A stretch of 64,000 nucleotides of DNA from Citrobacter sp. Marseille-Q6884 (GCF_945906775.1 NZ_CAMDRE010000002.1:558001-622000), one strand, 5' to 3'; positions 17,105 to 26,901 are shown, counted from the stretch's first letter. Notes: generated from the sequence alone by a model not told the origin. Program-made: numbers and translations.

Positions 17105-18210
17105 CTTTCCAGCCTGATTGCTGTTTTCGGCACACAACTGCAGCAAAGAATCGTCCCGTCATCGCCAATGGCTGATTTTTTCAACGGACTGACTTCACCG
17201 TCTACCAGCCGAATCCGGCAGCATCCGCAGATTCCCGCCCGGCACGAATAGGGAACACGGATCCCCTGGTTCTCCAGTTGTTCAAGCAACACCTGCTGAT
17301 TGTTCCCGCGAAAGGTTTGTCCCTGCCAGTCAATGAGCACCGTGGCATCAGGTTGCTGTTGCTGTGGTACGGTATCATCAGATTCAGCCGCACCGTAAAC
17401 TCTGCCCGGACCGGTTGCCAGAATTTCGACATCATCCCCGACGCGGATCACGCCGCTGTTACGCGCAATCAAATTCTGACCAAAATCGACATCGCCATTA
17501 TCCGCTGCTGTACGGAAGGTTTGCAGCGTCGCCAGCGGCTCGCCTGACGGATGTTTCTGGCCTTTTTCCGGGCTGACCGTTGTGAAAATACACCGGCTAC
17601 AGGGCTTGGCGACATCAAAAATAACGTCACCAATACGAATCACCTTCCAGGTATCTTCTTCCCAGGCTCCAGCCCCGGAAACCACCAGATTGGGGCGAAA
17701 CTGCTCCATTTTGACACTTGCCGGACAGCGCTGTTGTAAATCACGCAGGGACGCGTCATTCGTCAGGAGAAACGGATAACCATCGGCGAAAGATAAAGGG
17801 ACGCTCTGGTGGCGCTTCACCCGCCGTGTCAGATGGGGGCCAACCCAACGTAGCTGTACCTCGCGGGAGAAAAAGCCGCTCAGCCATTGGTTGATCGCGT
17901 CCGGCGCGATACGTGCGGTAAAGTGATTTCCCCAGACCTCGGTCGGCGCATCCTGGGTTGCGAAGTCATCAAAGCGTACTACCGCGCTGCTGCCGTCCGG
18001 CGCCGTGAGATGCAGCCCGTCATACAAAGGAGAAGGGGTGAAACGCACCATCTGCGGAAACTGTCGCGCGGTAATAAACGTTCCGTCGGGTTCGGTAATC
18101 ATAAAGATGCGATCAAAGGCCAGACCACTCACGTCTGCCAGGGCGTGCGTTAGCCCAATGCCGCGCATTGATTTAACCGGATGAATAAAAAGTCGGGTTA
18201 ACGTTACCAC
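17101..18210 (-). CDS. ycbX: YcbX, MOSC-domain molybdenum protein with 2Fe-2S domain
   Basis: YcbX reduces toxic N-hydroxylated bases such as 6-hydroxylaminopurine, using molybdenum cofactor and electrons from CysJ. The 369-aa form has an N-terminal MOSC-N beta-barrel (LTRLFIHPVKSMRG), the MOSC domain with KPCSRC (putative Moco cysteine), and a C-terminal ferredoxin domain with SCRAGICGCC and LCCSC. I chose the GTG at 18210, which gives the E. coli length and start (TLTRLF) and has GAGGGA upstream. A longer ATG start at 18243 adds 11 residues without similarity. Confidence 0.92.
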   Translation of the reverse strand: MVTLTRLFIHPVKSMRGIGLTHALADVSGLAFDRIFMITEPDGTFITARQFPQMVRFTPSPLYDGLHLTAPDGSSAVVRFDDFATQDAPTEVWGNHFTARIAPDAINQWLSGFFSREVQLRWVGPHLTRRVKRHQSVPLSFADGYPFLLTNDASLRDLQQRCPASVKMEQFRPNLVVSGAGAWEEDTWKVIRIGDVIFDVAKPCSRCIFTTVSPEKGQKHPSGEPLATLQTFRTAADNGDVDFGQNLIARNSGVIRVGDDVEILATGPGRVYGAAESDDTVPQQQQPDATVLIDWQGQTFRGNNQQVLLEQLENQGIRVPYSCRAGICGCCRIRLVDGEVSPLKKSAIGDDGTILCCSCVPKTAIRLES

Positions 18211-18308
18211 TGTACAGTCCCTCGAACGAAAATAAGCCTTCAACTTTATGACAAGGACGTGAGATTAGCTATAATGCGCGGCAATTTTCTCGGAGTAAAA
18301 GTGACATT

Positions 18309-20417
18309 ATGAATTCTCTGTTTGCCAGTACGGCCCGTGGGCTGGAAGAGCTGTTAAAAACTGAACTGGAAAACCTCGGCGCGATGGAGTGCCAGGTCGT
18401 TCAGGGTGGGGTCCATTTTAAGGGCGACACGCGGCTTATTTACCAGAGCCTGATGTGGAGCCGCCTGGCCTCGCGCATTATCCTGCCAATGGGAGAGTGC
18501 AAGGTCTACAGCGATCTGGATCTGTACCTCGGTGTTCAGGCAATCGACTGGACAGAGATATTTAATCCAGGCGCGACGTTTGCGGTGCATTTTAGCGGTC
18601 TGAACGAGACCATTCGTAACAGTCAGTACGGCGCGCTGAAAGTCAAAGATGCGATTGTGGATGCCTTTACCCGCAAAAATCTGCCGCGTCCGAATGTGGA
18701 TCGTGAATCCCCTGATTTACGTATCAACGTCTGGCTGAACAAAGATACTGCCAGTATTGCTCTGGATTTGAGCGGAGACGGTCTGCATCAGCGTGGCTAT
18801 CGCGATCGCGCGGGTCAGGCACCGATCAAAGAAACGCTGGCCGCCGCCATCGTGATGCGTTCAGGCTGGCAGCCGGGTACGCCGCTGCTCGATCCGATGT
18901 GTGGTTCCGGTACGCTGCTGATCGAAGCGGCGATGTGGGCGACCGATCGTGCGCCGGGCCTGCATCGTGGATACTGGGGTTTTAGCGGCTGGGCACAGCA
19001 TGATGAGGCTATCTGGCAAGAGGTCAAAGCGGAAGCTCAGGTGCGTGCGCGCAAAGGGCTGGCAGATTATACGTCGCATTTTTATGGCTCTGACAGCGAT
19101 GCCCGCGTTATTGAAAAAGCCCGTAGCAACGCCCGCCGCGCCGGTATTGCCGATCTGGTGACGTTTGAAGTCAAAGATGTGGCTAAACTGAGCAACCCAC
19201 TGCCGAAAGGGCCGTATGGGACGGTGATCAGCAACCCGCCATACGGCGAACGTCTGGATAGCGAACCGGCGCTGATCGCATTGCACAGCCTGCTGGGACG
19301 CACCATGAAAAACCAGTTTGGCGGCTGGAATCTGTCGCTGTTCAGCGCTTCCCCGGATTTGCTCAGCAGCCTGCAATTACGTGCCGATAAGCAGTTCAAA
19401 GCGAAAAACGGCCCACTGGATTGCGTGCAGAAAAACTATCACGTTGCGGAAACCACCGCAGACAGCAAGCCTGCGACCGTGGCGGAAGATTATGCGAACC
19501 GTCTGCGTAAGAATATCAAGAAACTGGAAAAATGGGCGCGTCAGGAAGGGATCGAATGCTATCGCCTGTACGATGCTGACCTGCCGGAATATAACGTTGC
19601 AGTAGACCGTTACGGTGACTGGGTCGTGGTACAGGAATACGCGCCACCGAAGACGGTTGATGCGCAAAAAGCACGTCAGCGCTTGTTCGACATTATTGCT
19701 GCCACGCTGTCGGTGCTGGAGATTGCGCCGAATAAACTGGTACTGAAGACCCGTGAGCGACAGAAAGGGAAAAATCAGTATCAGAAGATGAATGAGAAGG
19801 GTGAATTCATTGAGGTTGGCGAGTACAACGCACGTTTGTGGGTCAACCTGACTGACTATCTCGATACCGGTCTGTTCCTGGATCACCGTATTGCGCGTCG
19901 CATGCTGGGTCAGATGAGCAAAGGCAAAGACTTCCTCAATCTGTTCTCTTACACCGGCAGCGCCAGCGTACACGCTGGTCTGGGCGGTGCGCGTAGCACG
20001 ACGACAGTCGATATGTCGCGTACTTATCTGGAGTGGGCGGAACGCAACCTGCGACTGAACGGACTGAGCGGTCGTGCGCATCGTTTAATTCAGGCGGATT
20101 GCCTGGGCTGGCTGCGCGAAGCAAATGAACAGTTCGATCTGATTTTTATCGATCCGCCGACGTTCTCTAACTCGAAACGTATGGAAGACTCGTTTGACGT
20201 CCAGCGCGATCATCTGGCGCTGATGAAAGATCTGAAGCGCCTGCTGCGTAAAGATGGCACGATCATGTTCTCCAACAACAAACGTGGATTCCGTATGGAT
20301 CTCGACGGTCTGGCTGAACTGGGGCTGAAAGCACAAGAAATTACCCAAAAAACGCTTTCCCAGGACTTTGCCCGTAACCGTCAGATCCACAATTGCTGGC
20401 TGATCACCTCAGCCTGA
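18309..20417 (+). CDS. rlmL: RlmL (RlmKL), bifunctional 23S rRNA methyltransferase
   Basis: This fused enzyme makes m2G2445 (N-terminal part) and m7G2069 (C-terminal RlmK part) in 23S rRNA. The 702-aa protein carries a THUMP domain (about residues 45-155). The first Rossmann methyltransferase has DPMCGSGTLLIEA and SNPPYGERL. The second has NLFSYTGSASVHA and FIDPPTFSNS. The length equals E. coli RlmL. uup starts 12 bp downstream. Confidence 0.97.
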   Translation: MNSLFASTARGLEELLKTELENLGAMECQVVQGGVHFKGDTRLIYQSLMWSRLASRIILPMGECKVYSDLDLYLGVQAIDWTEIFNPGATFAVHFSGLNETIRNSQYGALKVKDAIVDAFTRKNLPRPNVDRESPDLRINVWLNKDTASIALDLSGDGLHQRGYRDRAGQAPIKETLAAAIVMRSGWQPGTPLLDPMCGSGTLLIEAAMWATDRAPGLHRGYWGFSGWAQHDEAIWQEVKAEAQVRARKGLADYTSHFYGSDSDARVIEKARSNARRAGIADLVTFEVKDVAKLSNPLPKGPYGTVISNPPYGERLDSEPALIALHSLLGRTMKNQFGGWNLSLFSASPDLLSSLQLRADKQFKAKNGPLDCVQKNYHVAETTADSKPATVAEDYANRLRKNIKKLEKWARQEGIECYRLYDADLPEYNVAVDRYGDWVVVQEYAPPKTVDAQKARQRLFDIIAATLSVLEIAPNKLVLKTRERQKGKNQYQKMNEKGEFIEVGEYNARLWVNLTDYLDTGLFLDHRIARRMLGQMSKGKDFLNLFSYTGSASVHAGLGGARSTTTVDMSRTYLEWAERNLRLNGLSGRAHRLIQADCLGWLREANEQFDLIFIDPPTFSNSKRMEDSFDVQRDHLALMKDLKRLLRKDGTIMFSNNKRGFRMDLDGLAELGLKAQEITQKTLSQDFARNRQIHNCWLITSA

Positions 20418-20429
20418 AAGGAAAAGTAA

Positions 20430-22337
20430 ATGTCATTAATCAGTATGCATGGCGCATGGCTATCGTTCAGCGATGCGCCGCTCCTTGATAACGCCGAGCT
20501 GCATATCGAGGATAACGAACGCGTCTGTCTGGTTGGCCGTAACGGCGCAGGCAAATCGACGCTGATGAAGATCCTTAACCGTGAACAGGGTCTTGACGAC
20601 GGCCGGATTATTTATGAGCAGGATCTTGTCGTGGCGCGTCTGCAACAGGACCCGCCGCGTAATGTTGAAGGCAGCGTCTATGATTTCGTTGCGGAAGGGA
20701 TTGAAGAACAGGCTGAATACCTGAAGCGCTATCACGATATTTCTCGCCTGGTAATGACCGATCCCAGCGAGAGAAATCTGAACGAAATGGCGCGGGTTCA
20801 GGAAATGCTCGATCACCACAATTTGTGGCAGCTCGAAAGCCGCATTAATGAAGTGCTGGCGCAGCTTGGGTTGGAGCCAGACATGGAGCTGGCATCGCTC
20901 TCTGGCGGCTGGCTGCGTAAAGCGGCGTTGGGCCGGGCGTTAGTCAGTAATCCACGCGTTTTGCTGCTGGATGAACCGACGAACCACCTGGATATCGAAA
21001 CCATCGACTGGCTGGAAGGCTTCCTGAAATCGTTCAATGGAACGATCATTTTCATCTCTCACGACCGTTCGTTTATTCGCAATATGGCGACGCGTATTGT
21101 CGATCTTGACCGCGGCAAACTGGTGTCCTATCCGGGGAACTACGATCAGTATCTGCTGGAGAAAGAAGAAGCGCTGCGGGTTGAAGAGCTACAGAATGCG
21201 GAGTTTGACCGCAAGCTGGCACAGGAAGAAGTCTGGATCCGTCAGGGCATTAAAGCGCGCCGTACCCGTAACGAAGGCCGTGTGCGTGCGCTGAAGGCCA
21301 TGCGTCGTGAACGTAGTGAACGTCGCGAAGTCATGGGTACAGCGAAGATGCAGGTTGAAGAGGCGAGCCGCTCGGGCAAGATCGTCTTTGAGATGGAAAA
21401 TGTCGATTATCAGGTTGATGGTAAGCAACTGGTGAAAGACTTCTCTGCGCAGGTACAGCGTAGCGACAAAATTGCATTAATTGGTCCTAACGGCTGTGGA
21501 AAAACGACGTTGCTGAAGCTGATGTTAGGCCAACTTCAGGCGGACAGCGGCCGAATTCACGTCGGAACAAAGCTGGAAGTTGCCTATTTCGATCAGCATC
21601 GTGCGGAACTGGATCCCGATAAAACCGTGATGGACAACCTTGCTGAAGGTAAGCAAGAAGTGATGGTAAACGGTAAGCCACGCCACGTGCTGGGTTATCT
21701 GCAGGACTTCCTGTTCCATCCTAAACGCGCTATGACCCCTGTTCGTGCGCTCTCGGGTGGGGAACGAAATCGCCTGTTGCTGGCGCGTCTTTTCCTGAAA
21801 CCCAGCAATCTTTTGATTCTCGATGAACCGACGAACGATCTCGATGTTGAAACGCTGGAATTACTCGAAGAGCTGATCGACGGGTATCAGGGCACCGTTT
21901 TACTGGTGAGCCACGACCGTCAGTTTGTCGACAACACTGTGACCGAGTGCTGGATCTTTGAAGGCGCAGGCAAAATTGGTCGTTATGTGGGCGGATACCA
22001 TGACGCGCGCGGCCAACAGTCACAATATGTGGCGCTTAAACAGCCTGTCGCAAAAAAAACTGAGGAAGTTGCTGCTCCTAAAGCAGAAATTGTAAAACGT
22101 GGCACTAGCAAACTAAGCTATAAACTACAGCGCGAACTGGAGCAGCTTCCCGCGTTGCTTGAAGAGCTGGAAGCGAAACTGGAAGCACTACAAGCTCAGG
22201 TTGCAGACGCCGCTTTCTTCAGTCAGCCGCATGAGCAAACGCAACAAGTATTAGCTAATCTGAATGAAGCGGAACAAGAACTTGAGCAAGCCTTTGAGCG
22301 CTGGGAGTATCTTGAGTCTTTGAAGAATGGCGCATAA
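20430..22337 (+). CDS. uup: Uup, ABC-F ATPase
   Basis: Uup is a soluble ABC-F protein. In E. coli its loss increases precise excision of transposons, and it binds DNA and ribosomes. The 635-aa protein has two ATPase domains: GRNGAGKST/LSGGWLRK/DEPTNHLD and GPNGCGKTT/LSGGERNR/DEPTNDLD. A charged linker lies between them, and the C-terminal coiled coil (about 565-630) is rich in Glu, Leu and Gln. It lies between rlmL and pqiA with short gaps, so it is likely co-transcribed with pqiABC. Confidence 0.96.
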   Translation: MSLISMHGAWLSFSDAPLLDNAELHIEDNERVCLVGRNGAGKSTLMKILNREQGLDDGRIIYEQDLVVARLQQDPPRNVEGSVYDFVAEGIEEQAEYLKRYHDISRLVMTDPSERNLNEMARVQEMLDHHNLWQLESRINEVLAQLGLEPDMELASLSGGWLRKAALGRALVSNPRVLLLDEPTNHLDIETIDWLEGFLKSFNGTIIFISHDRSFIRNMATRIVDLDRGKLVSYPGNYDQYLLEKEEALRVEELQNAEFDRKLAQEEVWIRQGIKARRTRNEGRVRALKAMRRERSERREVMGTAKMQVEEASRSGKIVFEMENVDYQVDGKQLVKDFSAQVQRSDKIALIGPNGCGKTTLLKLMLGQLQADSGRIHVGTKLEVAYFDQHRAELDPDKTVMDNLAEGKQEVMVNGKPRHVLGYLQDFLFHPKRAMTPVRALSGGERNRLLLARLFLKPSNLLILDEPTNDLDVETLELLEELIDGYQGTVLLVSHDRQFVDNTVTECWIFEGAGKIGRYVGGYHDARGQQSQYVALKQPVAKKTEEVAAPKAEIVKRGTSKLSYKLQRELEQLPALLEELEAKLEALQAQVADAAFFSQPHEQTQQVLANLNEAEQELEQAFERWEYLESLKNGA

Positions 22338-22351
22338 TTAAAGGAGCACAT

Positions 22352-23605
22352 ATGTGCGAACATCACCATGCCGCGAAGCATATTCTATGTTCGCAGTGTG
22401 ACATGCTGGTGGCGTTACCTCGCCTTGAGCATGGTCAGAAAGCGGCATGTCCACGATGTGGCACTACGTTAACCGTTGAGTGGGACGCGCCAAGGCAGCG
22501 TCCTACTGCTTATGTTATCGCAGCGTTGTTTATGCTGCTTTTATCTAACCTTTTCCCCTTTGTGAACATGAATGTCGCGGGGGTGAGCAGTGAAGTGACG
22601 CTGCTGGAAATCCCCGGTGTTCTTTTCTCTGAAGATTACGCCAGTCTTGGCACCTTCTTTTTATTATTTGTCCAGTTGGTTCCCGCTTTCTGCCTGATGA
22701 GTATCCTGCTGTTGGTGAATCGGGTAGAAATGCCCGGGCGGCTAAAAGCGCATCTGGCCCGTATTCTGTTTCAGTTAAAAAGCTGGGGGATGGCGGAAAT
22801 CTTCCTTGCCGGCGTACTGGTCAGTTTCGTTAAGCTGATGGCTTATGGCGATATCGGGGTGGGGAGTAGCTTCATCCCATGGTGTCTGTTTTGTATTCTC
22901 CAGCTGCGCGCGTTTCAGTGTGTGGATCGACGCTGGCTGTGGGATGACATTGCCCCGATGCCTGAAATTAAGCAGGTTCTAAAGCCGGGCGTTCCCGGTA
23001 TTCGACAAGGTTTACGTTCATGTTCTTGCTGCACGGCTATTCTTCCCGCTGATGAGCTGGTATGCCCACGTTGCCAGGCCAAAGGCTATGTGCGTCGCAG
23101 AAATAGTCTGCAATGGACGCTGGCGTTATTGTTCACGTCGATCATGCTTTATCTTCCAGCCAATATTTTGCCGATCATGATCACCGATTTGTTGGGGTCA
23201 AAACTGCCTTCAACGATTCTTGAGGGTGTCGTTTTAATCTGGAGTGAAGGTTCTTATCCGGTGGCGGCGGTGATATTTATCGCCAGTATTCTGGTGCCGA
23301 CGTTAAAAATGATCGCTATTGCCTGGCTGTGTTGGGATGCAAAAGGGCATGGTAAGCGCGACAGCGAGCGGATGCATTTCATCTATGAGGTCGTGGAATT
23401 TGTCGGTCGTTGGTCAATGATCGATGTTTTTGTTATTGCGGTACTCTCTGCGCTGGTGCGCATGGGAGGATTGATGAACATTTATCCTGCAATGGGTGCT
23501 TTGATGTTTGCTTTAGTCGTCATTATGACAATGTTTTCTGCGATGACGTTTGATCCACGTCTGTCGTGGGATCGTGAACCAGAACCAGGCCATGAGGAGT
23601 CCTGA
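22352..23605 (+). CDS. pqiA: PqiA, inner-membrane component of the Pqi lipid-transport system
   Basis: PqiA is a 417-aa protein with two homologous halves. Each begins with a zinc-ribbon-like cysteine pair (CSQCDM...CPRCG and CSCCTAI...CPRCQ) and is followed by four membrane segments. It is the inner-membrane partner of the MCE protein PqiB, thought to move lipids between the two membranes. In E. coli the genes respond to paraquat through SoxRS. pqiB starts 4 bp after the pqiA stop. Confidence 0.96.
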   Translation: MCEHHHAAKHILCSQCDMLVALPRLEHGQKAACPRCGTTLTVEWDAPRQRPTAYVIAALFMLLLSNLFPFVNMNVAGVSSEVTLLEIPGVLFSEDYASLGTFFLLFVQLVPAFCLMSILLLVNRVEMPGRLKAHLARILFQLKSWGMAEIFLAGVLVSFVKLMAYGDIGVGSSFIPWCLFCILQLRAFQCVDRRWLWDDIAPMPEIKQVLKPGVPGIRQGLRSCSCCTAILPADELVCPRCQAKGYVRRRNSLQWTLALLFTSIMLYLPANILPIMITDLLGSKLPSTILEGVVLIWSEGSYPVAAVIFIASILVPTLKMIAIAWLCWDAKGHGKRDSERMHFIYEVVEFVGRWSMIDVFVIAVLSALVRMGGLMNIYPAMGALMFALVVIMTMFSAMTFDPRLSWDREPEPGHEES

Positions 23606-23609
23606 CAGC

Positions 23610-25250
23610 ATGGAATCTAAAAGTGGGGAAGCCAAAGTGCAGAAGGTGAAGAACTGGTCGCCCGTATGGATATTCCCGATCGTCACTGCACTCATTGGCG
23701 CATGGGTACTGTTTTACCACTACAGTCATCAGGGGCCGGAAGTCACGCTGATTACGACCAATGCCGAAGGTATTGAAGGGGGTAAGACAACGATTAAGAG
23801 CCGTAGCGTTGACGTTGGCGTGGTTGAAAGCGCGACGTTGACAGACGATTTAACGCACGTGGAAATTAAAGCACGGCTTAACTCCGGCATGGAAAAACTG
23901 CTCCATAAAGATTCGGTCTTTTGGGTGGTCAAACCGCAGGTGGGACGTGAAGGTATCAGCGGTTTAGGTACGCTGTTATCGGGTGCCTATATTGAACTGC
24001 AGCCCGGAAATCAGGGTAGCCGACTGGCTAACTATCAACTGCTGGACTCTCCGCCGCTGGCACCACCGGATGCGAAAGGGATCCGCGTGATTCTGGACAG
24101 CAAAAAAGCCGGTCAGTTAAGCCCGGGCGATCCGGTCTTGTTCCGTGGTTATCGTGTGGGTTCTGTTGAAACCAGCACGTTTGATGCGCAAAAACGCACG
24201 ATCAGTTATCAACTGTTCATTAATGCGCCAAACGACCGCCTTGTCACCAGCAATGTGCGTTTCTGGAAAGACAGCGGTATTGCTGTGGATCTTACCTCTG
24301 CGGGTATGCGCGTAGAAATGGGATCCCTTGCCACATTGTTTGGCGGCGGAGTGAGCTTTGATGTACCTGAAGGGTTAGAACAGGGCCAGCCGGTTGCGCA
24401 GCAAGCGTCCTTTAATCTCTATGATGACCAAAAAAGTATTCAGGATTCACTCTATACCGACCACATTGATTACCTGATGTTCTTTAAAGATTCGGTTCGC
24501 GGATTGCAGCCTGGCGCGCCGCTTGAGTTTCGCGGCATTCGTCTTGGTACGGTGAGCAAAGTGCCTTTCTTCGCACCGAATATGCGTCAGGTCTTCAACG
24601 ATGATTATCGTATTCCGGTCCTGGTCCGCATTGAACCTGAACGGTTGAAGGCGCAGTTGGGTGAAGATACCGATGTCGGGGCTCACCTGGCGGAATTGCT
24701 CAAGCGTGGGTTAAGAGGATCGTTGAAGACAGGGAACCTCGTGACAGGGGCATTGTATGTCGATCTCGACTTCTATCCGAAGGATCCGCCGATTACGGGC
24801 GTACGTGAATTTAATGGTTATCAAATTATCCCGACGGTGAGCGGTGGTCTGGCGCAGATCCAGCAGCGTTTGATGGAAGCGCTGGATAAGATTAATAATC
24901 TGCCGCTGAACCCAATGATTGAGCAGGCGACCACTACGCTGTCGGAAAGCCAGCGGACGATGAAACACCTGCAAACCACGCTGGATAATATGAATAAGAT
25001 AACCGGTAGCCAGTCGATGCAGCAGCTTCCGGCAGATATGCAGAACACGCTGCGCGAGCTCAATCGTAGCATGCAGGGCTTCCAGCCAGGCTCCGCAGCC
25101 TATAACAAGATGGTGGCAGATATGCAGCGTCTTGATCAGGTTCTGCGTGAACTGCAGCCGGTTCTGAAAACGCTGAACGATAAGAGCAATGCGCTGGTGT
25201 TTGAAGCGAAGGACAAAAAAGATCCAGAACCGAAGAGGGCGAAACAATGA
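23610..25250 (+). CDS. pqiB: PqiB, MCE-domain tunnel protein
   Basis: PqiB is a 546-aa periplasmic protein anchored by one N-terminal membrane segment (about residues 17-37). Three MCE domains follow (from about 45, 160 and 285), then long C-terminal helices (about 430-530). In E. coli it forms a hexameric, syringe-like tunnel spanning the periplasm. The ATG at 23610 (MESKSGEAKVQKVKNW) matches E. coli. The frame is open for 20 codons upstream, but inside pqiA. Confidence 0.96.
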   Translation: MESKSGEAKVQKVKNWSPVWIFPIVTALIGAWVLFYHYSHQGPEVTLITTNAEGIEGGKTTIKSRSVDVGVVESATLTDDLTHVEIKARLNSGMEKLLHKDSVFWVVKPQVGREGISGLGTLLSGAYIELQPGNQGSRLANYQLLDSPPLAPPDAKGIRVILDSKKAGQLSPGDPVLFRGYRVGSVETSTFDAQKRTISYQLFINAPNDRLVTSNVRFWKDSGIAVDLTSAGMRVEMGSLATLFGGGVSFDVPEGLEQGQPVAQQASFNLYDDQKSIQDSLYTDHIDYLMFFKDSVRGLQPGAPLEFRGIRLGTVSKVPFFAPNMRQVFNDDYRIPVLVRIEPERLKAQLGEDTDVGAHLAELLKRGLRGSLKTGNLVTGALYVDLDFYPKDPPITGVREFNGYQIIPTVSGGLAQIQQRLMEALDKINNLPLNPMIEQATTTLSESQRTMKHLQTTLDNMNKITGSQSMQQLPADMQNTLRELNRSMQGFQPGSAAYNKMVADMQRLDQVLRELQPVLKTLNDKSNALVFEAKDKKDPEPKRAKQ

Positions 25251-25810
25251 AAAAGTGGCTAGTAGTCATGATGGCGGTCTGGCTGACTTCATGCAGCTCA
25301 AGCGGAGAGAATAAAAGCTATTACCAGCTACCCATCGCGCAGGGAGGTGTGCAGAGCACGGCCAACCAGGGTAACCGTCTGCTGTGGGTTGAGCAGGTTG
25401 CGGTACCGGATTATCTGGCGGGTAATGGTGTGGTGTACCAAACCAGCGATGTTAAGTACGTGATAGCCAATAGTAATCTCTGGGCCAGCCCGTTAGATCA
25501 GCAACTGCGCAATACGCTTGTTGCTAATCTCGGCAAACAATTGCCCGGATGGGTTGTTGCTTCACAGCCGCTGGGCAGCACGCAGGACACGCTGAACGTG
25601 ACGGTGACAGGCTTTCACGGCCGCTACGATGGCAAGGTCATTGTCAGCGGGGAATGGTTGCTGAATCATCAGGGGCAGCTGATCAAGCGTCCGTTCTACA
25701 TCGAGACCGTGCAGACAGAGGACGGTTATGATGCGATGGTGAAGGTGCTGGCCAGCGCCTGGAGCCAGGAAGCGACGGCTATTGCACAAGCGCTGAAGCA
25801 GATCCCTTAG
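25247..25810 (+). CDS. pqiC: PqiC, outer-membrane lipoprotein of the Pqi system
   Basis: This 187-aa lipoprotein has the signal peptide MKKWLVVMMAVWLTSC and a lipobox LTSC (acylated Cys16). Serine at the +2 position predicts outer-membrane sorting. It belongs to the YmbA/ABC-transport auxiliary family and docks PqiB at the outer membrane. Its start overlaps the pqiB stop (ATGA), so translation is coupled. Confidence 0.95.
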   Translation: MKKWLVVMMAVWLTSCSSSGENKSYYQLPIAQGGVQSTANQGNRLLWVEQVAVPDYLAGNGVVYQTSDVKYVIANSNLWASPLDQQLRNTLVANLGKQLPGWVVASQPLGSTQDTLNVTVTGFHGRYDGKVIVSGEWLLNHQGQLIKRPFYIETVQTEDGYDAMVKVLASAWSQEATAIAQALKQIP

Positions 25811-25830
25811 TTTAAATAATTGTAAATTCT

Positions 25831-25869
25831 ACCGCCTCCGGCCAAGCGCCCGAGGCGGTTTTTTTTATT
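25831..25869 (+). terminator. Terminator after pqiC
   Basis: CCGCCTC (25832-25838) and GAGGCGG (25852-25858) form a GC-rich stem followed by eight T residues. It ends the uup-pqiABC transcript. Confidence 0.9.
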
Positions 25870-25997
25870 TTTTTATCCGTTGAGGTAGCTGTTCTGACAG
25901 CAAATTTTTGTACAAATGATTTACCAGGTAGCTCACAAATATGACACTGGCGTGAATTTTGCGCATTGACGAGCCTGGTGTTTAGAGGTATTCGTTT

Positions 25998-26013
25998 AGT
26001 GTGATTGCACACT
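25998..26013 (+). promoter_or_regulatory. Perfect dyad upstream of rmf
   Basis: AGTGTG-ATTG-CACACT is a perfect 16-bp inverted repeat about 55 bp before the rmf start. It contains TGTGA and resembles a CRP half-site, but the spacing differs from the normal CRP site. rmf is reported to be CRP- and ppGpp-controlled in E. coli. The identity of the binding protein is not shown by the sequence. Confidence 0.5.
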
Positions 26014-26065
26014 TAGTAATCACTGTTTTCTTTTCCACCAGACCCAAAGATGAGGGAAACGAGGC

Positions 26066-26233
26066 ATGAAGAGACAAAAACGAGATCGCCTGGAACGGGC
26101 ACATCAACGTGGATATCAGGCCGGCATTGCCGGACGCTCAAAAGAAATGTGTCCCTATCAGACGCTGAATCAGAGGTCATACTGGCTGGGAGGCTGGCGA
26201 GAAGCCATGGGGGATAGGGTTTTAATGGCCTGA
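26066..26233 (+). CDS. rmf: RMF, ribosome modulation factor
   Basis: RMF dimerises 70S ribosomes into inactive 100S particles in stationary phase. The 55-aa basic protein reads MKRQKRDRLERAHQRGYQ...EAMGDRVLMA, differing from E. coli RMF at only a few C-terminal positions. The ATG at 26066 follows GGGAAACGAGGC. It stands alone between the pqiC terminator and its own terminator at 26254. Confidence 0.97.
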   Translation: MKRQKRDRLERAHQRGYQAGIAGRSKEMCPYQTLNQRSYWLGGWREAMGDRVLMA

Positions 26234-26253
26234 TTCTGTCTCTTTAGATAAAA

Positions 26254-26286
26254 GAAACCTCCGCAGTGCGGAGGTTTCGCCTTTTT
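26254..26286 (+). terminator. Terminator after rmf
   Basis: GAAACCTCCGCA (26254-26265) and TGCGGAGGTTTC (26267-26278) are perfect 12-bp arms, followed by GCCTTTTT. Confidence 0.92.
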
Positions 26287-26344
26287 GTAGACCTGATAAG
26301 ACGCAATCACATCATCATCATCAGATGTTCTACGCGCTCCTGGA

Positions 26345-26863
26345 TTAGAACGCTGAAGTATCCTGGAAAAGGCCCACTTTCAGATCATTGGCGGTATAGA
26401 TCAGACGACCATCAACCAGCACTTCACCATCAGCCAGGCCCATGATCAGGCGGCGGTTAACGATGCGTTTGAAGTGAATACGGTAAGTCACTTTCTTCGC
26501 CGTCGGCAGAACCTGGCCGGTGAATTTCACTTCACCTACGCCCAATGCACGGCCTTTACCTTCGCCGCCCAACCAGCCGAGGTAGAATCCAACCAGCTGC
26601 CACATGGCGTCCAGACCCAGGCAACCAGGCATCACCGGATCGCCAATAAAGTGGCATCCGAAGAACCAAAGGTCCGGGTTGATATCCAGTTCAGCTTCAA
26701 CATAACCTTTGTCAAAGTTGCCGCCGGTTTCGGTCATCTTGATGACACGGTCCATCATCAGCATGCTTGGCGCAGGCAGTTGTGGGCCTTTTGCGCCGAA
26801 CAGTTCACCGCGACCAGAGGCAAGAAGGTCTTCTTTTGTATAGGATTCGCGTTTATCTACCAT
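26345..26863 (-). CDS. fabA: FabA, 3-hydroxydecanoyl-ACP dehydratase/isomerase
   Basis: FabA introduces the double bond of unsaturated fatty acids by dehydrating 3-hydroxydecanoyl-ACP and isomerising the product. The 172-aa hot-dog-fold protein contains the catalytic His and Asp in FGCHFIGDPVMPGCLGLDA (about residues 67-85). The start MVDKRESYTKED at 26863 equals E. coli FabA. The 36 further upstream codons are noncoding promoter sequence carrying FabR and FadR sites. Confidence 0.97.
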   Translation of the reverse strand: MVDKRESYTKEDLLASGRGELFGAKGPQLPAPSMLMMDRVIKMTETGGNFDKGYVEAELDINPDLWFFGCHFIGDPVMPGCLGLDAMWQLVGFYLGWLGGEGKGRALGVGEVKFTGQVLPTAKKVTYRIHFKRIVNRRLIMGLADGEVLVDGRLIYTANDLKVGLFQDTSAF

Positions 26864-26901
26864 GTTCTCTGTAAGCCTTATTTTATTGAAGCACGCAGGA
26901 T

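Noticed and set aside
19377..20081. 234-codon open frame antisense to rlmL
   Set aside because: It lies fully inside the well-supported rlmL gene, in a biased GC-rich codon context that opens the opposite strand. It has no ribosome-binding site and no recognisable domain.
24711..25247. 178-codon open frame antisense to pqiB
   Set aside because: The His/Arg/Ile/Leu-rich translation mirrors the helical pqiB C-terminus; no initiation signal is visible.
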